A stretch of 64,000 nucleotides of DNA. It comes from Aliiglaciecola sp. CAU 1673 (lineage in GTDB: Bacteria; Pseudomonadota; Gammaproteobacteria; Enterobacterales; Alteromonadaceae). Each line of letters opens with the position of its first letter. The stretch's first letter is position 1. The position numbers were made by a program, and so were the translations under genes. The DNA is taken from NCBI RefSeq assembly GCF_029223185.1, contig NZ_JARHUG010000006.1, positions 178,001-242,000 of the forward strand, read 5' to 3'. This document shows, in pieces, positions 1 to 7,161 of the stretch. Under the pieces are notes generated by a model. That model had not been told where the DNA came from. It searched no databases and saw only the letters and a list, made by a program, of their open reading frames with translations.

Positions 1-407
1 TTAGCCGCAGCGGGCGCAGTGCAGGCAAAGGCTTCTACGACTATCCAAAAGACGCCGAGAAACAGCTTTGGCCGCTGCTAAGTCAGACCTTTTTAGACGG
101 TGAAGGTTATCTTCGTTTAGAAGAGGCCAAAGACAGATTACTGTGCATTATGGCCCTGGAGACCGTGCGTATTCTGGAAGAGGGCGTACTGCAATCGGTG
201 GCCGAGGCCAATCTTGGCGCCATTATGGGCTTAGGTTTCCCGGTGTGGACCGGCGGCCCGTTGCAGTTTATCAATTATCTGGGCGTGGCTGAATTTGTGC
301 GCCGCTGCGACAGCTTAAGTCGTCGCTATGGTCAGCGCTTTGAGCCTACACAGAAGCTTCGCGCCATGGCTGATGCCGGTCAGCAGTTTATGGTGGAAAA
401 GCCGTGA
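1..407 (+). CDS. 3-hydroxyacyl-CoA dehydrogenase, C-terminal part (5' truncated by window)
   Basis: The open frame enters from the left edge and ends at the TGA at 405-407, so only the last ~134 residues are seen. An early SGKGFYDYP segment is the hallmark that opens the C-terminal helical domain of 3-hydroxyacyl-CoA dehydrogenases (FadB/FadJ type). The later stretch with GLGFPVWTGGPLQFI matches the second C-terminal repeat of the multifunctional beta-oxidation enzymes. The family oxidises 3-hydroxyacyl-CoA to 3-ketoacyl-CoA with NAD. The N-terminal NAD-binding fold lies outside the window, so I cannot tell a stand-alone enzyme from a fused hydratase/dehydrogenase. The next gene starts on a GTG overlapping this stop codon, which argues for one operon. 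Confidence 0.85.
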   Translation, partial: SRSGRSAGKGFYDYPKDAEKQLWPLLSQTFLDGEGYLRLEEAKDRLLCIMALETVRILEEGVLQSVAEANLGAIMGLGFPVWTGGPLQFINYLGVAEFVRRCDSLSRRYGQRFEPTQKLRAMADAGQQFMVEKP

Positions 408-1624
408 CTCTGCATAGCGTGAATGGGGTGAATAAACCCAAAGGCCCGCTGGAGGGGATACGCATTCTGGATTTCTCCACCTTGCTGCCTGGGCCCTATG
501 CCACCATGATCCTTGCCGATATGGGCGCCCATGTGATTAGAGTAGTCGCCCCCGAGAGGCCCGATCAGGTGGAAAGCCTGCCACCTTTTGTCGAGGTAAA
601 GGGCAAAAAGACCAGCGTCGCTCATCTATATCTGAATCGAAATAAGCGCAGTATTGCCTTGGATTTGAAGGTGCCGGAGAGTGTCAGCGCGGTGAAAAAA
701 CTGCTGGTACAGTCGGATGTATTGATTGAGCAGTTTCGCCCCGGTGTGATGGCTAAATTCGGTTTGGCCTATGAGGATCTGAAAACCACCTATCCGGGAT
801 TGGTCTATTGCTCCTTGACCGGTTTTGGTCAAACCGGCAGCCACGCTAAGCGCGCCGGGCACGATATTAACTATCTGGCGTTAAGCGGACTTGCCAGTTA
901 CAGCGGAAGAAAAGAGACCGGTCCGGTGTTAAGTGGTGCGCAGGTGGCGGATTTGGCCGGTGGTGCGCAGCAAGCGGTGATGGCGATTCTGGCGGCACTG
1001 CTGGCGCGGACAACCAGCGGACAGGGGCAACATCTGGATATCAGTATGACAGATGGGGCTTTTGCCCTGAATGCGCTTTTTGGTGCCTGCGCCCTTGGCA
1101 CTGATACACCGCCTGCAACTGGCGGTACTTTGTTAAACGGCGGCAGCCATTATGACTATTACCAAACTGGTGATGGCCGTTATCTGGCTGTCGGTGCTCT
1201 TGAACCTAAGTTCCTGAGCGGGCTCTGTGAAGCCCTTAATCACCCGGAGTGGAAAACCTTAGGTGATCATTCTCCGGCAATGTTTAAAGCCTTACTTACA
1301 GAAGCTTTTAAGCAACATCCCCTTAGTTACTGGCAGGCGCTTTTTGCACCACTTGACATTTGTGTGGAGCCGGTGCTGGATTTTTGTGAAGCGGCAAGCT
1401 TAACGCTTGTTAGTGAAAGGCAAATGCTGTGGCCTTATCAAACTTGCGATGGGAAGGAAATCAAACAAATCGCCCCACCGCTTAAATTCGACGGCTGTGA
1501 ACCGCCTCGTCATACCGCAGTGCCAAGTGGTGCCGATAGCCAAGCCATATTAGCTGCGCTGGGATTCAGCGACAGTCAGATTCAAATTATGAGTCAACCC
1601 AGTAGGAGAACCTCCCTTGAATGA
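404..1624 (+). CDS. CaiB/BaiF family protein, alpha-methylacyl-CoA racemase-like
   Basis: 406 residues, a usual length for family III CoA-transferases and racemases. The N-terminus (LEGIRILDFSTLLPGPYAT) is the typical opening of the fold. The GHDINYLALSG motif places His153 and Asp154, and ADLAGGA places Asp182. The His/Asp spacing matches the catalytic His-Asp pair of methylacyl-CoA racemase, so racemisation of 2-methylacyl-CoA is more likely than CoA transfer. The GTG start overlaps the preceding stop by 3 nt, implying translational coupling. Neighbouring dehydrogenases suggest breakdown of branched or isoprenoid acyl-CoAs. The substrate itself is inference. Confidence 0.85.
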   Translation: MTLHSVNGVNKPKGPLEGIRILDFSTLLPGPYATMILADMGAHVIRVVAPERPDQVESLPPFVEVKGKKTSVAHLYLNRNKRSIALDLKVPESVSAVKKLLVQSDVLIEQFRPGVMAKFGLAYEDLKTTYPGLVYCSLTGFGQTGSHAKRAGHDINYLALSGLASYSGRKETGPVLSGAQVADLAGGAQQAVMAILAALLARTTSGQGQHLDISMTDGAFALNALFGACALGTDTPPATGGTLLNGGSHYDYYQTGDGRYLAVGALEPKFLSGLCEALNHPEWKTLGDHSPAMFKALLTEAFKQHPLSYWQALFAPLDICVEPVLDFCEAASLTLVSERQMLWPYQTCDGKEIKQIAPPLKFDGCEPPRHTAVPSGADSQAILAALGFSDSQIQIMSQPSRRTSLE

Positions 1625-2258
1625 GTACCTGGCACCAAGCCAATACTTTGATTTTGACCACCCCGATGTGCGGGCACTGGCCGTGCAGTTTACGAACAAT
1701 GATCCCAAGCAGAAAGCCATCGATATGTATTATTGGGTACGCGATGAAATTCGCTACAACCCCTATCTGGTGGTGGAAGGGGCTGACAGCTTCAAAGCCA
1801 GCTATTGTCTGCAGGACAGTGAAGGGTATTGTATTACCAAGGCCAGTTTGTTGATTGCCTTATGCCGTTTTCACGGTATTCCTGCGCGTATTGGTCTTTG
1901 CGATGTTAAAAACCATCTCTCCAACGATCGTCTCAGCCGATTGATTGGTAGCAATGTGTTTCCGATGCATGCCTATGCCGATCTTTATCTCAATGGCAAA
2001 TGGGTCAAAGCGACGCCTGCCTTTAATGTCTCCCTGTGTGAGAAGTTTGGTACTGCTGCCCTTGAGTTCGATGGCGAGCAAGACGCAATCTTCCAGGCTT
2101 TTACGCCCGATGGCCGCGCACATATGGAATATGTAAAGGATCATGGTACCTTTGCCGACATGCCGGTGGCGTTTATGTTGGCCTACCTAGAAAGCTGTTG
2201 TCCGGGACTGTTTGGTTCACAGGCAATACTAGGCCAGGCACTGGAACTGGAAAAATAA
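1617..2258 (+). CDS. transglutaminase-like domain protein in acyl-CoA operon
   Basis: 213 residues, soluble, no signal peptide. A TTG start at 1617 is chosen because AGGAGA lies at 1604-1609 and because it keeps the frame; an ATG at 1621 is in another frame. Cys72 (EGYCITKASLL) and His118 (FPMHAYADLYL) sit where the transglutaminase/cysteine-protease core expects Cys and His. The third position, usually Asp about 14-15 residues after His, falls in the KATPAFN segment and is not acidic. The fold is therefore fairly clear but the activity is uncertain. It overlaps the upstream racemase-like gene by 8 nt and is 11 nt from the acyl-CoA dehydrogenase, so it belongs to that transcription unit. The role is unknown. 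Confidence 0.7.
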   Translation: MNEYLAPSQYFDFDHPDVRALAVQFTNNDPKQKAIDMYYWVRDEIRYNPYLVVEGADSFKASYCLQDSEGYCITKASLLIALCRFHGIPARIGLCDVKNHLSNDRLSRLIGSNVFPMHAYADLYLNGKWVKATPAFNVSLCEKFGTAALEFDGEQDAIFQAFTPDGRAHMEYVKDHGTFADMPVAFMLAYLESCCPGLFGSQAILGQALELEK

Positions 2259-2269
2259 GGAAAAGATTG

Positions 2270-3421
2270 ATGAACCCTATGCTTGATGACCAAGAAGTAT
2301 CGTTATTCCGCGATACAGTGCGCGGTTTTATGCAAAAAGAAGTGGCCCCCCATTATGAGCAATGGGAAAAAGACAAATGCATACCCAAGTCCTTTTGGCT
2401 GAAGATGGGCGAACAGGGCATGCTGTGTGCCGACATTCCTGAGGAATATGGCGGTATCGGCACCGATTTTCGCTTTAATATGGTGGTGATTGAGGAGGCC
2501 TCCCGCGCAGGTTTTGCGGCATTGGCCACAAATTTGACCGTGCATTCCGATATCTGCGCTCACTACATCTTGAACATGGGCAATGAGGCGCAAAAGCATA
2601 AATACCTGCCCAAGATGGTATCCGGCGAGTGCATAGGCGCCATCTGTATGACCGAGCCGGGCGCGGGCTCAGACCTGCAAGGTATGAAAACCAACGCGGT
2701 GAAAAACGGTAACGAGTGGCGTTTAAACGGCTCCAAGACCTTTATCACCAATGGGCAAAATGCTTCGCTGTATATCGTTGCTGCCCGCACTAATCTGCAG
2801 GTTAAAGCAGCCAAGGGTTTATCCTTGTTCCTGGTGGATGGCGATAAGGCTGGTTTCCAGCGTGGCCAGAACCTGCACAAGATGGGCCAGCACGCTGCCG
2901 ATACCTCTGAGCTGTTCTTTGAAGATGTGATCTTATCTGATGAGGATATTCTGGGACCGCAAGACGGTGGCTTTATTGCCTTGATGCAGGAGCTTCCCCG
3001 CGAGCGCTTGGCGCTGGCAGTGGGCGCAGTGTCTCATGCCGAAGGGGCGCTGTATCTGGCCACCCAGTACGTTAAGGAACGTCAGGCGTTCGGTGGGCCA
3101 TTGACCAACCTGCAAAGCGTCCGTTTCTCTCTCGCCGAGATGGCGACCCAAGTGGAATTGCACAAGGCCCTGAATGAGAAATGCAAAGGGCTGCTGATGG
3201 AGAAAGCCCTGAGTACAGAACTCGCCAGTATGGCCAAATACGCTGCGACCGATATGGAATGCAAGGTCATCGACCAGGCCCTGCAGTTATTCGGGGGCTA
3301 CGGCTATATGCAGGAATACCCCATCTCTCGCTTCTATGTGGATGCCAGAGTACAGCGCATCTACGGTGGCACCAACGAGATTATGAAGGAAATTATCTCC
3401 CGTAAGCTGGTGGCCGATTAA
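2270..3421 (+). CDS. acyl-CoA dehydrogenase (LCAD-like subclass)
   Basis: 383 residues. The ATG at 2270 is chosen over a longer reading from 2198 because AAGGA precedes it and because family members begin near LDDQEVSLFRDTVRGF. FAD-family signatures are present: CMTEPGAGSD (residues ~126-135) and a C-terminal QLFGGYGYMQEYP. The C-terminal IYGGTNEI lacks the Glu that short- and medium-chain enzymes use (YEGT). This is the long-chain/isovaleryl pattern, in which the base comes from an earlier helix; Glu245 in PRERLALA is the candidate. It introduces the 2,3 double bond into an acyl-CoA using ETF as electron acceptor. It is the last gene of the acyl-CoA cluster before a terminator. Confidence 0.9.
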   Translation: MNPMLDDQEVSLFRDTVRGFMQKEVAPHYEQWEKDKCIPKSFWLKMGEQGMLCADIPEEYGGIGTDFRFNMVVIEEASRAGFAALATNLTVHSDICAHYILNMGNEAQKHKYLPKMVSGECIGAICMTEPGAGSDLQGMKTNAVKNGNEWRLNGSKTFITNGQNASLYIVAARTNLQVKAAKGLSLFLVDGDKAGFQRGQNLHKMGQHAADTSELFFEDVILSDEDILGPQDGGFIALMQELPRERLALAVGAVSHAEGALYLATQYVKERQAFGGPLTNLQSVRFSLAEMATQVELHKALNEKCKGLLMEKALSTELASMAKYAATDMECKVIDQALQLFGGYGYMQEYPISRFYVDARVQRIYGGTNEIMKEIISRKLVAD

Positions 3422-3434
3422 TCCTCGTATAAAG

Positions 3435-3453
3435 AAGGGGGCGATGCCCCCTT
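3435..3453. terminator. bidirectional hairpin terminator between convergent genes
   Basis: AAGGGGGC (3435-3442), loop GAT, GCCCCCTT (3446-3453). It lies between the convergent acyl-CoA dehydrogenase and the Hcp-like gene. The T-rich stretch is better on the minus-strand exit. Confidence 0.75.
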
Positions 3454-3465
3454 GGTGATTGCAGA

Positions 3466-4014
3466 CTAGTCTTTTTCCTTCTTATCTATTTCCCATTCAT
3501 ACTCAAACGCGGTCTCGCTGCCGTCCTCTTTCTGCTCCACAAATTTGGCTTCGAATTCGGAAAAATTAAGGGTGACATTTTCCGTGAGCCTGTCCTCACC
3601 GCCAGTCCCTCCAGTGGAAATGCTGGTGATTAGCACATTATTCAGGGTGATTTCATAAAGTGGAGTCTGCTGCGAAGCGCGGCGTACCGTTAACACCACA
3701 TCATCAAAATGGGTTCCCTGCGCCATGTGTCTGAACAAAGGCACAGTGGTGCTGTCGACATACTTAGTAAATTGCATATCCATTTGCCCAATTTTCTTGC
3801 CGACTTTGGGGGTATGGTCTCCATTTGACTTAATCTCGACTTTTTTACGAGCGCCCCAATGCCAATTCAACACATCCATTTCACCGGGGTGGCGGGGATC
3901 TTTCGCTTCGCCAGCAATATCGCCCATCTTCATAAAGGCAGCGGCCATGACTTCGTGTGACAACAAGGACAGGGCAAAAACGGCAACTACGTAGATTGCT
4001 GAAAGCTTTTTCAT
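3466..4014 (-). CDS. orphan Hcp-fold protein with N-terminal signal peptide
   Basis: 182 residues from the ATG at 4014, with AGGAG immediately upstream; a GTG at 4017 is less likely. After a classical signal sequence (two Lys, a hydrophobic core, likely cleavage near EVMA-AA) comes a type VI tube-protein (Hcp) domain: FMKMGDIAGEAKDPRHPGEM, VLNWHWG, and a C-terminal TPLYEITLNNVLITSIS strand pattern. Canonical Hcp proteins have no Sec signal because the type VI machine assembles them in the cytosol. No other T6SS genes (VgrG, TssB/C, ClpV) lie in this window. The protein is thus probably a periplasmic or exported Hcp-fold protein of unknown role. The acidic/lysine-rich tail ends in KKEKD. Confidence 0.8.
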   Translation of the reverse strand: MKKLSAIYVVAVFALSLLSHEVMAAAFMKMGDIAGEAKDPRHPGEMDVLNWHWGARKKVEIKSNGDHTPKVGKKIGQMDMQFTKYVDSTTVPLFRHMAQGTHFDDVVLTVRRASQQTPLYEITLNNVLITSISTGGTGGEDRLTENVTLNFSEFEAKFVEQKEDGSETAFEYEWEIDKKEKD

Positions 4015-4316
4015 CACAATCTCCTGGTAGTGGTAGAGTTAAGGCATGGCTGGCGAAATACGCTAGTCATGCCAATAGCAAGTATAGCGTTGCCGTTTGA
4101 TGAGACATTGTCATCTGGGCAAAAACTTTAGACAGTGGCCGTAAACAGGTTTGGCATCCCCATGTAGCAGGTGACCGTCAGGGTAAAGCGAACGCTGCAT
4201 AGCGTTGTATTTTAGAACAGCGAATTCGCCAGTTTTGTGCTACTTAAAGACTTATAGGCTGGATGCCTTAATCCGATGAGGCTAGTCTGTTAGCAGGAAA
4301 TAATGAGACGCCCGGA
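4015..4316. other. divergent intergenic region
   Basis: 302 bp between the divergent Hcp-like and solute-binding-like genes. It must hold both promoters, but I see no convincing sigma-70 pair, operator palindrome or RNA gene. Confidence 0.5.
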
Positions 4317-5162
4317 ATGCGACGGATTTACCTGTTTGTATTATCCATTGTGTCATCGGCCGCCGCCCAAGATCATATCCCAGATACGATGTTGTGGCTG
4401 ACAACCGATGCGCCTGTTCACCGACAGGCAAACCCCATGGATGTCAGTGGAGCGACACTTTCACTTCTGCTGAAGCAGATGCCTCAGATACGGGTCAAGC
4501 ACATCAGCGCCAACACCAATCGTATCTTCAGTATGCTGGAGCAGGAAACATCGGCTTGTGCCGGCAACTTCCTTAAAACCAGTTTGCGTGAAGAGGCCTT
4601 CCCTTCAACCACTCATCCGCAAACCATTTTTCTTGGCCTTCGGCTCTATGTCCGTGCAGATAACGCCTTGGATCTTGCTCAGCCCGTGGTCCTGGAAGAA
4701 TTCCTGGCATCCATGCCCAATAAACAGTTTGGTGTGGTTGGAGGGCGTAGTTATGGGGATAAATTCGATGCCATTTTTTCCGATGCCCAATGGAATGAAA
4801 AGCTTTGGATCCGCAATGCCGAAGATATGGCTGCCGGCCTGGTCGACATGCTGATTCAAGGGCGGGTGTCAGCCATACTGGAGTACCCAAGTGTCGTTGC
4901 ACATTATAAAAATCAATTTAGTAGCGATGTGCCGTTGTTAAGTTATTCATTGCACCAATCACCGCTATTTAGTCTTGGCTATATCTATTGCTCACCCACC
5001 CCTCAAGGTAGGGCTCTGGTTGCCGCCTTTGACAAGGCTATTGAGGCTGCAAGCCGGCAAGAAAGTTATTTGCAAGCTCACTTACGTTGGTTTCCCGAAG
5101 CGCAACACAATGAATTACAAGAAATTTTTACTCTGGTGTATGGCACTGAAAAGCAGCCATAG
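4317..5162 (+). CDS. periplasmic solute-binding-like protein (SBP_bac_3 type)
   Basis: 281 residues. It opens with a short signal peptide (MRRIYLFVLSIVSSAAAQ). The body resembles the family of amino-acid-binding-protein-like periplasmic proteins that occur in gammaproteobacteria without ABC-transporter partners: an N-terminal MLWLTTDAPV strand, a CAGNFLKT segment where related proteins have the C-x-x-x-x-x-K/R signature, and a late GYIYCSP strand. No permease or ATPase is adjacent, so transport is unproven and a sensing role is possible. A frameshifted relative is found at 39172-39927. The start codon has only a distant AGGAA (~4294), so initiation may be weak. Confidence 0.65.
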   Translation: MRRIYLFVLSIVSSAAAQDHIPDTMLWLTTDAPVHRQANPMDVSGATLSLLLKQMPQIRVKHISANTNRIFSMLEQETSACAGNFLKTSLREEAFPSTTHPQTIFLGLRLYVRADNALDLAQPVVLEEFLASMPNKQFGVVGGRSYGDKFDAIFSDAQWNEKLWIRNAEDMAAGLVDMLIQGRVSAILEYPSVVAHYKNQFSSDVPLLSYSLHQSPLFSLGYIYCSPTPQGRALVAAFDKAIEAASRQESYLQAHLRWFPEAQHNELQEIFTLVYGTEKQP

Positions 5163-5240
5163 CGCTGTCTTGGAATAATTTTGTTGTTGGCACTAAAGGC
5201 TCTCCCCATTTTGTCGATAAAGACTATGGGAGGATCCATT

Positions 5241-6269
5241 ATGAACATCCAATCATATCAGGCGTCGATTGCCCACGAGCAGCAACACTTTGTAAAACAT
5301 GACAGGCAAGTCGTGGCGCGACAATCCGTGGCTTTACCCATACAAAGTCAGCGAGAGAGGGCACCAACCGCCGTACCTCAAGCCACAGTATCTGAAAAGG
5401 CTGCGGCTTCAGCATCGCATAAAGGCGTGCAAAAAGAACAGTCCGATCAAGAAGACATCAAGTCGGACGATCCTGAGCTAAGAATGCTCAGGCGTCTGGT
5501 AGAAATGTTAAACGGCCGGCCAATTGACTGGTTTGAAGCTGCCAGATGGGAGGGCGAGTCGGTTCAGTCAGCGTCGACAGGCGATGTTCAACAAAACCCG
5601 CAATCTGCAGATGAAACCCAGCTGATCGTTAAAGAAACAGCACTTAACTATCAGGCTTATCATTTTAGCATCTCCCTGGACTTGCAATTAGCAGAGGGGC
5701 AACGATTTAGCTTTCAAGGTCAGCTCGATTGGCAGCAACTGAACGTCTCCCAGAGTCTTTCAGTGGTTAAAGAACAGCAACTCAAAGATCCTCTGGTGGT
5801 TAGCTTTGATTGGCGACCGGTAAGTTTTAAAGGCAACACCACTTTGGATTTGGACGGTGATGGCAACCTGGACAAATTGCCCACTCCTGAAGGTAATGCC
5901 GGGTATCTGGTCAGAGACCTTGACAGAAATCAGCGCATGGATGGTCCTGCGGAATTGTTAGGGGTCACCAGCGGTGATGCCTGGGCCGATATACAAACTC
6001 TGGATGATAATGGTGATGGCCTGTTAGATAGCCGGGACAAAGCCTTTAACGATTTATATTGGTGGCAGCCTGGGGCGGGTTCAAAACTCGTGTCACTCAC
6101 TGCGTTACAAATTGATGCAATATTGTTGCAAGGTGCCAACACTGTCGTGGATATTGCGTCAGAAGGCGAGCCCATAGCCAGACTCAGGAAAACCGGGGCC
6201 TTTGTCTATCACGACAATCAGGCGCGCTCAGCAGTAGGGCTGATTCAGCAGTTTGATTTTTATACTTAA
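5241..6269 (+). CDS. EF-hand/dockerin-like calcium-motif protein, function unknown
   Basis: 342 residues from the ATG at 5241, which follows a strong GGGAGG (5228-5233); the open frame extends further upstream without a ribosome site. There is no signal peptide. The N-terminal ~120 residues are polar and Gln/Ser/Lys-rich. The middle is beta-rich (FSISLDLQLAEGQRFSFQG). The C-terminal half has three Asp-rich loops typical of calcium-binding EF-hand or thrombospondin-3-like repeats: DLDGDGNLD, DLDRNQRMD and DDNGDGLLD. This organisation recurs in conserved marine gammaproteobacterial proteins without known function. Its stop overlaps the stop of the convergent gene at 6266. Confidence 0.7.
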   Translation: MNIQSYQASIAHEQQHFVKHDRQVVARQSVALPIQSQRERAPTAVPQATVSEKAAASASHKGVQKEQSDQEDIKSDDPELRMLRRLVEMLNGRPIDWFEAARWEGESVQSASTGDVQQNPQSADETQLIVKETALNYQAYHFSISLDLQLAEGQRFSFQGQLDWQQLNVSQSLSVVKEQQLKDPLVVSFDWRPVSFKGNTTLDLDGDGNLDKLPTPEGNAGYLVRDLDRNQRMDGPAELLGVTSGDAWADIQTLDDNGDGLLDSRDKAFNDLYWWQPGAGSKLVSLTALQIDAILLQGANTVVDIASEGEPIARLRKTGAFVYHDNQARSAVGLIQQFDFYT

Positions 6270-6880
6270 GGCTCATTGTTGGATTTTTGGCAGGGTCGAT
6301 TCACGTCGGAAAAATCTTGCCGAACCTGAATAATTCTCGCTTTGTATGCCTCGGCATCACCGTACTCAAAAAACTTACCATAGCGGTTATGCAGTGCTCG
6401 CTGCCGATAGGCATGCTTTATCGGGCACCAGTGCTGCTCGGTGTGCCCGGCAATTTCGCTGACATAAGCCATCAAGCCGTTAAAGTACCCACAATAGAGG
6501 CAATTCAGTTTTTCAATACCATTTAAGTAGCCAAGTTTATGCCTGTCTAAGCGGATATAGTCAGCACGACGCACCTTGGGAATGCGATAGACGGGAAAGC
6601 AAACCATTTGGTAAAGAGACACCAGAATATCCATGAGCAGGGCGGGGAACAGACAAGCCCAGATAAAGGGGGCCGTCAATATCTTCAGTAGTGAAGAGTG
6701 AAAGAGATAGGTGTGCAACTTAGTGGCCAGGGTTTTGTGGTATCGCTGAGTTTGCTCTTCAAAGTAGACCTTCCCTTCTTTGATCTTGTAGGAGAACTCC
6801 GTTTCCATTTTTTGCAGCTCTTCGCGCAAATCTTGTTCAAGGGATTTGATTTGCTCGATGATCTTTTTGGCGTTGTCCAT
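6266..6880 (-). CDS. conserved membrane protein, unknown function (coiled coil + hydrophobic segment + Cys motifs)
   Basis: 204 residues from the ATG at 6880, which has AGGAA at the right distance; a longer reading to 6919 is possible but unsupported. An N-terminal ~60-residue amphipathic, Glu/Lys-rich helix (IKSLEQDLREELQKMETEF) is likely a coiled coil. A strongly hydrophobic stretch follows (APFIWACLFPALLMDILVSL). The C-terminal soluble part has LNCLYCGYFNG and a later HWCPIKHA: a C-x-x-C pair plus Cys and His residues that could bind metal. I do not recognise the family's function. Confidence 0.65.
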   Translation of the reverse strand: MDNAKKIIEQIKSLEQDLREELQKMETEFSYKIKEGKVYFEEQTQRYHKTLATKLHTYLFHSSLLKILTAPFIWACLFPALLMDILVSLYQMVCFPVYRIPKVRRADYIRLDRHKLGYLNGIEKLNCLYCGYFNGLMAYVSEIAGHTEQHWCPIKHAYRQRALHNRYGKFFEYGDAEAYKARIIQVRQDFSDVNRPCQKSNNEP

Positions 6881-7061
6881 GTTTTTGTTCCTGCCTTGCG
6901 GTGGCTGCTTGTAGGACAATCGCCCAGGGGCAGCAAGTACTTTTGTATTATAAGAATAGATGTTTCACATCCATGATTGCGCGTTTTCTTTTACTTCCGA
7001 CAAATTAAAGAGTTGTTTGTTTGCATGGTACGCGGCTTACCAGAAGAGTTGACTCGTTAAA

Positions 7062-7084
7062 TTAGGGGGTAAACCCCTATATAA
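7062..7084 (+). promoter_or_regulatory. palindromic promoter element upstream of protease 1 (copy A)
   Basis: Half-sites TAGGGG (7063-7068) and CCCCTA (7074-7079) are separated by GTAAA and run directly into TATATAAG. In gene orientation this is the same composite (palindrome followed by a TATA-like hexamer) as the elements before 18389 and 19037. The centre lies ~91 nt upstream of the ATG at 7162. There is no good -35 hexamer at 17 nt; a TTGACT at 7049-7054 is 23 nt from the TATA, so activator-dependent initiation is plausible. Confidence 0.65.
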
Positions 7085-7161
7085 GCGCATCGCCAATCGG
7101 TTCACATTAGTTCCACGTCAGAAATTCTGACCCTGAAATTTGTTTTTGACAGGAACTACCG

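Noticed and set aside
2198..2269. Extended N-terminus of the acyl-CoA dehydrogenase
   Set aside because: Overlaps the upstream gene, lacks a ribosome site and is not family-like; the ATG at 2270 is better.
7049..7054. TTGACT as -35 for protease 1
   Set aside because: It lies 23 nt from the TATATA, too far for a normal sigma-70 promoter, and is not present before the other two copies.
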